IMG/VR virus record: IMGVR_UViG_3300046516_000910
Coordinates: 1-40,602 of that record
DNA from: a virus
Reading direction: 5' to 3' (one strand)
DNA length: 40,602 bases
Shown here: positions 33,091 to 39,991 of the stretch, piece by piece
Numbering within the stretch: position 1 is the stretch's first letter
How the letters are laid out: each line of letters opens with the position of its first letter
Translations under genes and position numbers: made by a program
The notes under the pieces: generated by a model
Database searches by the model: none
Seen by the model: the letters and a program-made list of their open reading frames with translations, nothing else
What the model was told of the DNA's origin: nothing

Positions 33091-33246
33091 CTACTGGCGC
33101 GTCGACCAGGTCACGTACCCGGCGAAGAACGCGAGCCCGAGGACGCGGCCCACGTTCGACGCCCAGTGGATGTGGTGGGAGTGCTGCGCGGCCAGGGTGA
33201 GAACATGCACGGTGTCGGGCAGCGCCTGCAGCGTGTCGGGAGTCAT
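33091..33246 (-). CDS. Small membrane protein (51 aa)
   Basis: ATG at 33246 overlaps the ParB-gene stop (ATGA). The product begins MTPDTLQALPDTVHVLTLAA, has a His-rich stretch (QHSHHIHWA) and one C-terminal hydrophobic segment (VGRVLGLAFFAGYVTW), ending STRQ. It is short but has the same overlap style as all its neighbours. Function unknown. Confidence 0.5.
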   Translation of the reverse strand: MTPDTLQALPDTVHVLTLAAQHSHHIHWASNVGRVLGLAFFAGYVTWSTRQ

Positions 33247-34694
33247 CGCTTCGCCTTCTTCGCGGGCTTCTTCTCCGCGGGTTCGGGTTGCGGCGCCTTC
33301 ACCGGCGCCAGCGTGTCCATGATCTTCTTGTAGGGGATCCCGAGCGCGGCCGCGATCTTCGGGAAGTCCCGCGGAGCCCGCCAGGGATTGAGAGAGTCGG
33401 AGAGCGCGTGGAAGGCCAGATACCTGACCAGGGATTCGGCGCTCTTCCCGGGGCTCAGGTTCTTGAGATTGGACGCATGGGCCTCGATCAGCATCTTGCC
33501 GATGTAGCTCGAGGGCGTCGCCGGCGCCTCCTTCAGCGCGATCGCCAGTGCTTCGATCAGGTCGGGCTCGACCTTTTCCCAGCGCGATCGCTCCGCCTCC
33601 TCGGCGGCCGCCTTCTTCTCGCGCTCGAGATTCAGCTTCGCCTCGCGTGCCTTGTTCCCGCTCGCGCCGGCGGACGCCCGCTTGCGAGCCGCCTTGGCCT
33701 CGGTCTTCCAGTGCACCGGGCAGGACTTGTCTACGCAGACCGTGAACGACTCGCCGCGGCCGCGACCCACGACCAGGATCCCCATCGCCGAGTGCTCGCA
33801 GGTCTTCGACTCCTTGTCGCTGCCGTCCGCGCGCTTCCAGGACATCGGCCCGAACGTCCGAGTCTTCGCATCGCGGGCTTCCTGGGCGACGTGGTACTCG
33901 TGCGTGATCGGCACGACCTTCAGCTCCTTCTCGTCCGCCTGGATCAGGTTCGCTGCCGTCGCCGGGAATAGCTGGGGCAACTCGGCCGCTTTCGTGTCCA
34001 GCCGAATGTGGTGGTCGACCCAGTCCTGGAACTCCTCGACCGTGCGCGCGACGTAACCGTAGAGCGGGTCCTTCGATTCCTCCTCGCCATCCTCGAAGAC
34101 GTCGCGCGTCTCCGAGCGGAACAGTGAGAAGTGCCCGGGGCTCTCATCGGGCGAGATGGCGCGCTCCTGATCCGCGGGCTTCTGGCGGGCGAGGATGATC
34201 GCGTGCCCGATCCCGATCCGGCCCGTGCGGAACAGCTTCGCCGCGGCAGGGATCAGGCTCAGGAGCCGAAGGCGGTCGACCACGTGGTTCTCGCTGCGCC
34301 CGATCCGCTGTCCGATCGCACCGGGCGAGAGGTTGCCGATGTTCATGAGGTCGCGATACCCCTCGGCCTGATCGAGCGGGTGAACGTCCTGCCGCTGATC
34401 GTTCTCGACCAGGCGCACGGTCGCGGTCTCGAGGTCGGTGAGCGGCCGCACGATCGCCGGGATGGAATTCCAGCCGAGCAGCTTCGCCGCGGCGAGACGC
34501 CGGCGACCGGCGACCAGTTCGAAGCGGCCCTGCTTCTTCGGACGCTCGCGCAGGGTCACGGGGTTGATGAGTCCCGTCTTCATCGACTCGGCCAGCTCGG
34601 CGATCTCCTGCTTCTCGAGCCGGCCATCGTTGTCGGGGACGTAGATCTCCTTCAAGTCGTAGGCTGCGATCTCGGTGAGCGCAACGCTTTCCAT
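33243..34694 (-). CDS. ParB-domain protein (483 aa)
   Basis: ATG 34694 with GGAG upstream. The first about 110 residues are a ParB/Spo0J nuclease-type fold (KQEIAELAESMKTGLINPVT, ELVAGRRRLAAAKLLGW, ATVRLVENDQRQDVHPLD). A central HTH region follows (NLSPGAIGQRIGRSENHVVD). The C-terminal half has a Cys-containing segment (CEHSAMGILVV, CVDKSCPVHW) and a Lys-rich end. Such proteins bind DNA and, in ParB, use CTP. No parA is present, so a role in partition is unlikely; phage relatives act in DNA regulation or nucleolysis. Confidence 0.8.
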   Translation of the reverse strand: MESVALTEIAAYDLKEIYVPDNDGRLEKQEIAELAESMKTGLINPVTLRERPKKQGRFELVAGRRRLAAAKLLGWNSIPAIVRPLTDLETATVRLVENDQRQDVHPLDQAEGYRDLMNIGNLSPGAIGQRIGRSENHVVDRLRLLSLIPAAAKLFRTGRIGIGHAIILARQKPADQERAISPDESPGHFSLFRSETRDVFEDGEEESKDPLYGYVARTVEEFQDWVDHHIRLDTKAAELPQLFPATAANLIQADEKELKVVPITHEYHVAQEARDAKTRTFGPMSWKRADGSDKESKTCEHSAMGILVVGRGRGESFTVCVDKSCPVHWKTEAKAARKRASAGASGNKAREAKLNLEREKKAAAEEAERSRWEKVEPDLIEALAIALKEAPATPSSYIGKMLIEAHASNLKNLSPGKSAESLVRYLAFHALSDSLNPWRAPRDFPKIAAALGIPYKKIMDTLAPVKAPQPEPAEKKPAKKAKR

Positions 34695-34716
34695 GTTCGT
34701 CTCCTTCTCCAGGGGT

Positions 34717-34797
34717 GGTCCGGCGCGGCAGGCCGTGGCGTTCTACCCCGTCCCGGTGCAGGTGGAGGCCACACGCGAGACGTTGCCGCGCCGAACC
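34717..34797 (-). promoter_or_regulatory. Long-range stem in the leader of the ParB-domain gene
   Basis: In the minus-strand transcript ggttcggcgcggca (34797-34784) pairs with tgccgcgccggacc (34730-34717), 14 positions with one G-U. It closes a 53-base domain with a possible inner GTGGC/GCCAC stem. The ribosome binding site (GGAG) follows about 13 bases after the stem. The layout resembles the capsid leader. Confidence 0.5.
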
Positions 34798-34804
34798 GGG
34801 TGGG

Positions 34805-35602
34805 TTACTTGATCTCGAGCGTCTCCTCGACTTCCTTCCGCACACCAGGCACCAGCGGCACGTCCTGGACCGGCTCGAGCTTCAGCGCGGCGCGAGCATC
34901 GGCTTCGCCCTTCGTTATCGGGCGCACGTCGCTTCCATCGTTGCCCTTCCAGACGCGCTGGATCTCGACCTTGTCGACGCTCGAGCGCCGCACCTCGGCA
35001 TCGCTCAGGAACCCGACCACCAGCGCCCGGACGTTGTCGACGTCGACGCCGCTCCCGGGCAACAGGTCGATGATGATGTCGCGCATCTTCTGCATCGCGA
35101 GCAGGTCCGGATCCGCCTTCACGCGCCAGAACTCGACCGGCACAGCGCTCTCATCGAACACGATCGCCTTGCCGCGCGATCGCTTGATCCGGAGCTGGTA
35201 GATCTTCCCGAACAGCTCCTCGACGCCCAGGCGCTTCATCAGCCGCACGACGCCGAGCTGCATCCGGTCCGCGGCCGCGCGGATCTTCGAGGCCTCGGCG
35301 AGCAGCGGCTCCGCGTACATCTTCGCCTCGGCTTCCTTCGCGGCCGCGAGTGCCTCCTGCGATCGCAGGTAGCGGACGAAGGCATCGCGGCGCTCGACCG
35401 CGGCGTCGCGGTCGACGTACTCGGCCAGGACCGCCTCGGCCTGGTCGGCGGTGAGATCCTCGCGTTCCTCGAGTTCGCCGAGCACGCGCCACGCCATCTG
35501 CAGGCGGATCTCGGTGGGGAACAGTTCCACCCTGCGGGCGGGGATCGCCGGCCTGTCGTCCGGCTCCATCGTCAGGTCGACTTCGTTTCGAACCTTGTTC
35601 AT
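34805..35602 (-). CDS. Siphovirus Gp157-like protein (265 aa)
   Basis: ATG 35602 overlaps the previous stop (ATGA). A long helical N-terminal half (QMAWRVLGELEEREDLTADQ, AFVRYLRSQEALAAAKEAEA, KIRAAADRMQLGVVRLMKR) leads into a short beta segment (GKIYQLRIKRSRGKAIVFDE, then VPVEFWRVKADPD). This helix-then-beta order with the late PVEFWRV-like strand is that of the Gp157 family in phage early operons next to recombination genes. In some phages the family is linked to resistance or DNA metabolism; the activity is not known. Confidence 0.58.
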   Translation of the reverse strand: MNKVRNEVDLTMEPDDRPAIPARRVELFPTEIRLQMAWRVLGELEEREDLTADQAEAVLAEYVDRDAAVERRDAFVRYLRSQEALAAAKEAEAKMYAEPLLAEASKIRAAADRMQLGVVRLMKRLGVEELFGKIYQLRIKRSRGKAIVFDESAVPVEFWRVKADPDLLAMQKMRDIIIDLLPGSGVDVDNVRALVVGFLSDAEVRRSSVDKVEIQRVWKGNDGSDVRPITKGEADARAALKLEPVQDVPLVPGVRKEVEETLEIK

Positions 35603-37053
35603 GACGCGGTCGCTCCCTGGGGTTTCGGCGCCGGCTTCTTCATGACCTGGCGCACGTACGTGTGCATGTGGACGATCACCGCCGAGAGCCGCGCGACGTC
35701 GAGATCGGCGAGCAGGACCTCTCGGCCCGCCGGGAATCCGGCCGCCTCGAGTTCCCTGTCGCCGCTCAGGTACGTCATGCCGTCGCGCTCCAGGAGTGCA
35801 TCGTAGTTCTCGTCGTTCGGCAGCTTCGAGATCAGGCCGGCGGTGTCCAGGATCCGCTGCACGATCGTCTGCCGGTTCTCGATCGTGTCCGCGAGGATGT
35901 TGTCCTCGGTCGGCGCCGGCTTCGAGGGTGCCGTCTTGGCCCCCTCGCCCGTGGCGTTCGGAAGGATGTTCAGCTTGCCGATCAACTCCGATGCCTGAGC
36001 CACCGTCAGCGACGACATGCCTCCGGTTGCGCCGAACTCGACCGCGAGCAGTCCGTCCTGCGCGTCCTGGTTCGCGACGCCCTTCTTCGAGGCCAGCAGC
36101 TTTCCGATCGCGGTCTTCTGGTTCTCGGTTGCCGGCCGATCCCCGTTGGGCGATGCCTTCCGCTCCGGCTTCGGCTTGGACGTCTCGGTCGCCGTGCCCT
36201 GGACGTCGTGCCTGTTCTCCATCAGGTCCTCGGTGTCCTGCGTCCAGATGTCACTGCTCTGGGTTGCGAGGATCGTCCCGTCCGTGCGCGATCGCTTGGC
36301 GGCGATCTTCACCAGCGTGTTCTCGAGGTCGAGGGCATCGGGGTTCGGCACGCGGCCGCGGCCCTGGTTTGCGATCCCAGGATCCGCGGCGAGCCAATCG
36401 CGACCGCACCCGGTATCGGGCGGGCACCAGTAGATCGCCTTCCCCTCGAAGTCCCCGCGCTTCGCCTCGCGCTGAAAGCGCATCTGGTCGTTGCCGCAGT
36501 CGGGGCACTTCATCTTGCCCGAGCGCCATCGGTACTTCGTCTCCCAGGAGTTCGCGGTGCCGACGCCCATCGCGACGATCGGCCCGTCGAGGTTGTCCTG
36601 GTGGATCCGGCAGGTCGCGCGCACCCGGATCGCCGGCTCGATCTCGTTCTTCGGATCTCCGTACTCGATCACGTACTCGATCGCTGGCGTGAACCGCATG
36701 AGCTTCAGCAGCAGCTCGACGCCCGACTTGTAGAGGGCGGGCGACTTCCGCTTCTCGGCCGGCGCGGCCTTCCAGTCCGTCTCGCTCATCCCGGGGACAC
36801 CGTAGTGGACCCCGTACTCCATGAGTTCGCGTTGGACCTTCTTGACGCGCGTGTTGTGGACCCGCATCGCGACGAGCAGGGCCTCGAAGTCCGGCTCGCT
36901 CAGGGCGGCGAGCGGATAGTTCTTCTCGTTGGCGATCAATGCGAGGGAGCTGGCATTCGATCGCGCGACCGTGGCGCTCGAGGGCTTCTCGGGCGGACGC
37001 CGTTCGATCGCCATCTCCTCGGGCGGTCCGGTGAAGGTTTCGGGGCCGGGCAT
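35599..37053 (-). CDS. Zinc-ribbon early protein, recombination (single-strand annealing) candidate (484 aa)
   Basis: ATG 37053 with AGGAGG upstream. Residues 50-180 (VKKVQRELMEYGVHYGVPGM, LYKSGVELLLKLMRFTPAIE, RVRATCRIHQ) lead to a zinc ribbon (C183, C186, C210, C216), then LENTLVKIAAKRSRTDGTIL and SSDIWTQDTEDLMENR. The end has a helical domain (ATENQKTAIGKLLASKKGVA, LTVAQASELIGKLN) often seen at the C terminus of phage Rad52/Erf-type proteins. I recall this pattern in phages beside Gp157, ParB and exonucleases, so a recombination role is likely but not proven. Confidence 0.5.
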   Translation of the reverse strand: MPGPETFTGPPEEMAIERRPPEKPSSATVARSNASSLALIANEKNYPLAALSEPDFEALLVAMRVHNTRVKKVQRELMEYGVHYGVPGMSETDWKAAPAEKRKSPALYKSGVELLLKLMRFTPAIEYVIEYGDPKNEIEPAIRVRATCRIHQDNLDGPIVAMGVGTANSWETKYRWRSGKMKCPDCGNDQMRFQREAKRGDFEGKAIYWCPPDTGCGRDWLAADPGIANQGRGRVPNPDALDLENTLVKIAAKRSRTDGTILATQSSDIWTQDTEDLMENRHDVQGTATETSKPKPERKASPNGDRPATENQKTAIGKLLASKKGVANQDAQDGLLAVEFGATGGMSSLTVAQASELIGKLNILPNATGEGAKTAPSKPAPTEDNILADTIENRQTIVQRILDTAGLISKLPNDENYDALLERDGMTYLSGDRELEAAGFPAGREVLLADLDVARLSAVIVHMHTYVRQVMKKPAPKPQGATAS

Positions 37054-37066
37054 AGCGGCCCTCCTT

Positions 37067-37303
37067 TCAGTTCTGGTTGTCGTTGTACTTCCGTTGCGTC
37101 TTGCGGATCGCGGTGCGGATCTCGCTCACGTCCTTCTTCAAAGCGCGCGCGAGTGCCTGGATCAGCTTGGGCCCGGCGCCCGTCTTGCCCTGGCCGACCT
37201 CGCACAGGTGCGCGCGGCTGAACTTCGTGCGCTCGGCCAGTTCTTCCAGCGTGAAGCGATCGATCCAGAGCGCCTGCAGCGGCGTCGGGTTGACTGCGTC
37301 CAT
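37067..37303 (-). CDS. Cro/CI-type HTH transcription regulator (78 aa)
   Basis: ATG 37303 with a perfect AGGAGG 5 bases upstream. The protein is one XRE-type HTH domain: FTLEELAERTKFSRAHLCEV forms the helix-turn-helix, followed by GPKLIQALARALKKDVSEIR and a short basic tail (KTQRKYNDNQN). Such small proteins act as Cro-like repressors or CII-like activators. Its own promoter contains three TTCGG-type sites spaced 10 bp, and the same sites occur in three further putative phage promoters, so it is the best candidate for their regulator. Confidence 0.82.
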   Translation of the reverse strand: MDAVNPTPLQALWIDRFTLEELAERTKFSRAHLCEVGQGKTGAGPKLIQALARALKKDVSEIRTAIRKTQRKYNDNQN

Positions 37304-37338
37304 GATTCCTCCTTTCCGATCGAGCCTCCGGGGTGGAG

Positions 37339-37380
37339 GCGAATCTTTCCGAATGTAACCGAACGTCTCGCCGATGGGAA
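37339..37380 (-). promoter_or_regulatory. Putative promoter and triple operator of the HTH gene
   Basis: On the minus strand: TTCCCA (37380-37375), 17 bases, TACATT (37357-37352). TTCGG half-sites at 37363-37359 and 37353-37349 and TTCGC at 37343-37339 are spaced exactly 10 bp. They cover the -10 box and start point, the geometry of a repressor and of autoregulation. The coding start is at 37303. Confidence 0.55.
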
Positions 37381-37385
37381 GTTCT

Positions 37386-37541
37386 TCAGCGCGTCGGTTC
37401 CTCGGCCCATCGTCCGAGCGAGTAGCAGATCGCGATCGTCAACAGATAGGCGATCGGCACCATCCACGGATCAACCCCGGCCATACCCCAGGCGACCATC
37501 GCCGCAGCCGCGGCCGCGCCGCACCACTTGCCGAGGCTCAC
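37386..37541 (-). CDS. Small two-helix membrane protein (51 aa)
   Basis: GTG at 37541 overlaps the stop of the previous reading frame (GTGA). The product begins MSLGKWCGAAAAAAMVAWGM and continues with a second hydrophobic helix (WMVPIAYLLTIAICYSLG), ending RWAEEPTR. It is the last gene of the leftward chain before the HTH promoter. Unknown function. Confidence 0.5.
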   Translation of the reverse strand: MSLGKWCGAAAAAAMVAWGMAGVDPWMVPIAYLLTIAICYSLGRWAEEPTR

Positions 37542-37760
37542 TTTTCACGCTCCGGAGAGTCTTCCGACTGTAGGTACTCGCCAAGGCGCTCGGCCTCGGA
37601 CGGCAGCAGGCCCCCGGCCGCGTTGTACCGGATGCTCAGTTCATCGAAAACCTCGGGCCACGCCGCGCGCAGCCTGGCGCATCGCCGCCATGATCAGCGC
37701 GTAGAAGGGGAAGGAGTGCATCGCGATCGCGCGCGACTGCATGTACTCGTGGTGGCTCAC
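37538..37760 (-). pseudogene. Frameshifted small conserved phage gene
   Basis: GTG at 37760 (GTGA overlap) starts MSHHEYMQSRAIAMHSFPFY then ALIMAAMRQA, after which the frame runs to a stop at 37641. The next frame continues with LRAAWPEVFDELSIRYNAAG and GLLPSEAERLGEYLQS to 37538, without a start codon of its own. Joined, they form a plausible about 73-aa protein of a type I recall from phages (AMRKAD..., FPEV...ELQARYNAPGG). The shift equals one extra base near 37675. It is either a true mutation, a programmed shift or a sequencing error. Confidence 0.55.
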
Positions 37761-37906
37761 GACTGTCCCCCCTCGGCGGTCTGCTCGGCTCGGTCCAGCC
37801 GGCATCCGTAGCACCGATGCCGCGGATCTCCATCGAGCCCCTGGCACCAGCCGTTGCCGTAGGGGCAGGCAGGCTCGGGGCGCACCGTCAGTTCAGATTC
37901 GTCCAT
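37757..37906 (-). CDS. Small Cys-rich protein (49 aa)
   Basis: ATG 37906 with AAGGAGG upstream. The product MDESELTVRPEPACPYGNGW continues with WCQGLDGDPRHRCYGCRLDR and ends EGGQS; four cysteines in a C-x6-C and C-x2-C arrangement could bind one zinc. Its stop overlaps the next GTG. It overlaps the end of the preceding zinc-finger-like gene by 14 bases. Unknown function. Confidence 0.55.
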   Translation of the reverse strand: MDESELTVRPEPACPYGNGWCQGLDGDPRHRCYGCRLDRAEQTAEGGQS

Positions 37907-38165
37907 CGGATCCCTCCTTGGGGTTCTGCAGCAGCTCGACGTCCGCGATCGTCAGGGCGACCGACACGCAATCCCGGCAGGTCCGCCCGCCGGCGTCCTC
38001 CGGCCTCGAGCACACGCGGCACGCCGGGCGGCCGCAGGACCTGCACGCCTCCTAAGTGCGACGCGAGTGGCAGCACTCGCACCAGGCAGGCTTCAAAGAC
38101 TCGGCGACCTCGACTTCGCGCCGCCGCATCGTGCCCCCTGGCGGGGGCGCTCCTCGGGGGCTCAT
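37893..38165 (-). CDS. Zinc-finger-like protein interrupted by an in-frame amber codon
   Basis: ATG 38165 overlaps the previous stop (ATGA). The first 37 codons give MSPRGAPPPGGTMRRREVEV and end KPAWCECCHSRRT before a TAG at 38054-38052. The same frame continues EACRSCGRPACRVCSRPEDA and GGRTCRDCVSVALTIADVEL to a TGA at 37893. The cysteine spacing runs through the TAG, so both sides look like one domain. Readthrough, a recent nonsense mutation or a sequencing error are possible. Alternatively the downstream part starts at an internal GTG (V of CRVC). Confidence 0.5.
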
Positions 38166-38257
38166 GACTTCCCCCTTCCGATCCACCACCAGCCGATAGC
38201 GTAGACCACCACGACGACCGCGAGCGCGGCCAGCAGCAGGTAGTCGAAGTCGTTCAC
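38162..38257 (-). CDS. Tiny single-pass membrane protein (31 aa)
   Basis: GTG 38257 overlaps the previous stop, with AGGGAGG upstream. The product is VNDFDYLLLAALAVVVVVYA followed by IGWWWIGRGKS: one membrane helix and a basic end. Among the smallest genes in the window; the ribosome site and stop-start overlaps on both sides support it. Unknown function. Confidence 0.5.
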   Translation of the reverse strand: MNDFDYLLLAALAVVVVVYAIGWWWIGRGKS

Positions 38258-38433
38258 GACCGCCTCCCTTCGTCGGCGCTGAGCCGATCGATCCGTTCCA
38301 CGATGGTGCGCAGCTTGGCGAGCGCGGAGCAGGGATCGTCCGGCGCCTGGTGGGCCGCTAGGATTCGGCGGGCCCAGAACAGGAGTGCATGGTAGGCCTG
38401 GCGCTTCCGGTCGCGCATCCTCGAAGGGCTCAT
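38254..38433 (-). CDS. Small helical protein (59 aa), unknown
   Basis: ATG 38433 overlaps the previous stop (ATGA). Begins MSPSRMRDRKRQAYHALLFW and is helical and basic, then CSALAKLRTIVERIDRLSAD. No membrane segment beyond a short amphipathic region. No family recognised; the overlapping chain supports expression. Confidence 0.5.
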   Translation of the reverse strand: MSPSRMRDRKRQAYHALLFWARRILAAHQAPDDPCSALAKLRTIVERIDRLSADEGRRS

Positions 38434-38768
38434 CGCGCGCCCCCGCTGTCGAGGATGCGGCCGCGCGGCTCGGCGTTCGCCAAACCCGACCGATGGAACC
38501 GTGGCGGCGGATTGATGATCTCCCGCCCTGCCTCGGCGCTCTCGCACTCGACGAGCCACCATGAAAGGGCATCGGCCATCGCTCGGCCTTGGCGATAGGT
38601 CGGGTGGTACCAGTTTTCTTCGCCTTGGTTCAGATCGCCGCGTACCGAACTGTGCTCTCGCCCAAACGGGGCGACACAGACTTCCCCGGGTGGCGTGTGC
38701 ATGACGGCCCCGAAGGACTCCGGCCGCTTGCCGCCCGGCATGAGCGCGAACAGGTAGACGCGGGTCAT
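38430..38768 (-). CDS. Early protein (112 aa), unknown
   Basis: ATG 38768 with GGGAGG upstream and an ATGA overlap. Begins MTRVYLFALMPGGKRPESFG, continues with GEENWYHPTYRQGRAMADAL and SWWLVECESAEAGREIINPP. Mixed alpha/beta, soluble. The stop overlaps the next ATG. No family recognised. Confidence 0.55.
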   Translation of the reverse strand: MTRVYLFALMPGGKRPESFGAVMHTPPGEVCVAPFGREHSSVRGDLNQGEENWYHPTYRQGRAMADALSWWLVECESAEAGREIINPPPRFHRSGLANAEPRGRILDSGGAR

Positions 38769-38998
38769 CGGCCACCTCCCTGAGTGATGAACTGCGCGGT
38801 CCCGTTCAGCACCGCGAGCGTGCCGGGCCCGTTCCCCTCGGGATCCGACTGGACGTCGATGAGGATCCGCTGCGGACCGTTGTGGGCGACCAAGCGAACG
38901 TAGCCGTCCTCGTCGGGGCCGAGGACCTGGTCGATGGTGCAGCCGACGAGCAGGTCGGCGAGCGTCGGGCGCTGGAGTCCGATCTTGCGCGCGGTCAC
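38765..38998 (-). CDS. Early protein (77 aa), unknown
   Basis: GTG 38998 in a GTGA overlap. Begins MTARKIGLQRPTLADLLVGC, with a beta-rich centre (DEDGYVRLVAHNGPQRILID) and an end FITQGGGR. Soluble, acidic. The coupled overlap supports it. No family recognised. Confidence 0.55.
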   Translation of the reverse strand: MTARKIGLQRPTLADLLVGCTIDQVLGPDEDGYVRLVAHNGPQRILIDVQSDPEGNGPGTLAVLNGTAQFITQGGGR

Positions 38999-39192
38999 GA
39001 CTGCCCTCCCTTCGGCTCATCGAAAACGAGCCAGGCCCGGTAGGCGGCGGCGGCCCGGTCGTACTGATGCAGGGGAACCTCGCGAACCGCCGAGACTGCC
39101 GAGAGCAGGTGGCCGATATGGTTCTGGCCGCGCTTGTACATCGCCTGAGCGGCGCGGGCGAACTCTGCAGCTTCGTGATCGGTGATCCTCAT
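38995..39192 (-). CDS. Early helical protein (65 aa), unknown
   Basis: The start at ATG 39192 is chosen because the 18-base leader in front of it is identical to that of the first leftward gene at 39933. The product MRITDHEAAEFARAAQAMYK is helical (HIGHLLSAVSAVREVPLHQY) and ends DEPKGGQS. Unknown function. Confidence 0.55.
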   Translation of the reverse strand: MRITDHEAAEFARAAQAMYKRGQNHIGHLLSAVSAVREVPLHQYDRAAAAYRAWLVFDEPKGGQS

Positions 39193-39207
39193 CGGGTGGT
39201 CCCTTCT
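39190..39207 (-). repeat. Duplicated gene leader, copy 2
   Basis: On the minus strand AGAAGGGACCACCCGATG is identical to 39948-39931. It includes a Shine-Dalgarno-like GAAGGGA and the ATG of the following gene. It suggests duplication of a translation start region or a shared control. Confidence 0.8.
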
Positions 39208-39236
39208 GTTCAGGTGGTTGGGGATTGTGCGTGCGA

Positions 39237-39686
39237 TTAGGGCTCGGGGCTGGCGGCGCCGGCGGGGCGGTCCTCCTCGGTCGCTTCGATCAGCACGCGG
39301 CACAGCCTGTAATTGCCAGTCAACCATCTGTTGTGCTGCGCGATGGTTGCCTCGATCAATTCGCGGCGCATGCTGATGGCTCCTTCTACGAGTCTGCCCG
39401 CGTTCGTCATCGCCCAGGCTTCGGTGGCGCGCGCTCGGACGTCCGCTTCCCGAGTCCACAGTTGCATGAGCTCTCCGGAGATCATGTAGACGGAGCCCGG
39501 TGCGATCGTTTCGCCGGTGCGCATCACTCTGATCTTGCGGAACTTCTCGGCGTCGACTTCGGCGAGGGCCAGCTCATCGAGAAGGCCTTCGAGGATGCTG
39601 CGCCTGCAGGTTACGAATCCCGGCTCGCCATGCTCGTCGTGGGTCGGCCACTTGCGGATTGCATCCCGCTGATTCCTGTCACTCAT
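39237..39686 (-). CDS. Early protein (149 aa), unknown
   Basis: ATG 39686 with AGGAGG 6 bases upstream; it overlaps the end of the first leftward gene by 8 bases. The product begins MSDRNQRDAIRKWPTHDEHG, has a helical centre (LLDELALAEVDAEKFRKIRV) and a late segment ATIAQHNRWLTGNYRLCRVL. Soluble, no motif recognised. The gene stops at a TAA, followed by 29 bases before the next leader. Confidence 0.58.
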   Translation of the reverse strand: MSDRNQRDAIRKWPTHDEHGEPGFVTCRRSILEGLLDELALAEVDAEKFRKIRVMRTGETIAPGSVYMISGELMQLWTREADVRARATEAWAMTNAGRLVEGAISMRRELIEATIAQHNRWLTGNYRLCRVLIEATEEDRPAGAASPEP

Positions 39687-39933
39687 CCAGCCCTCCTGAG
39701 TTCTTCCGCGATGAGCTCCGCCGCGGCGATGCGCGCCTCGACGGCGATCCGTTCCGCACTGCGGCCGTGCGGTCCGGGCTCGGCGGGCATTCGGCATGCA
39801 CGACCTTGAAGAAGGTCTTCGCCGCTTCGTTGATGCGCGCGTACTTCTCGACCTGCTCGGGCGTGGGGGCGTGATACTTGAACAAATCCTCGGCGAGCTG
39901 GTCGATCTGCTGCTGATCGAGTTCGGTTTCCAT
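39679..39933 (-). CDS. First leftward early gene (84 aa, possible frameshift near its end)
   Basis: ATG 39933 preceded by GAAGGGA. The first 50 residues look genuine (METELDQQQIDQLAEDLFKY, EKYARINEAAKTFFKVVHA). The rest of this frame (PSRRASPRRSSSRKNS) looks like out-of-frame translation. An alternative frame from an ATG at 39790 gives MPAEPGPHGRSAERIAVEAR and IAAAELIAEELRRAG to 39683, a better helical end. So the gene may be frameshifted here, or two short genes overlap. It opens the leftward early operon. Confidence 0.55.
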   Translation of the reverse strand: METELDQQQIDQLAEDLFKYHAPTPEQVEKYARINEAAKTFFKVVHAECPPSPDRTAAVRNGSPSRRASPRRSSSRKNSGGLDE

Positions 39934-39948
39934 CGGGTGGTCCCTTCT
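39931..39948 (-). repeat. Duplicated gene leader, copy 1
   Basis: AGAAGGGACCACCCGATG on the minus strand, ending with the ATG of the first leftward gene; identical to 39207-39190. Functions as a ribosome binding region with GAAGGGA. Confidence 0.8.
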
Positions 39949-39991
39949 TCTCGGGTCCTATCCTCAGGCCGGCGTTCCCGGCCACAACCTC

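Noticed and set aside
37888-38082. Alternative 64-codon minus frame starting at 38082
   Set aside because: The overlapping frame with the CxxC motifs is clearly more protein-like; this one is an Arg/Pro-rich shadow.
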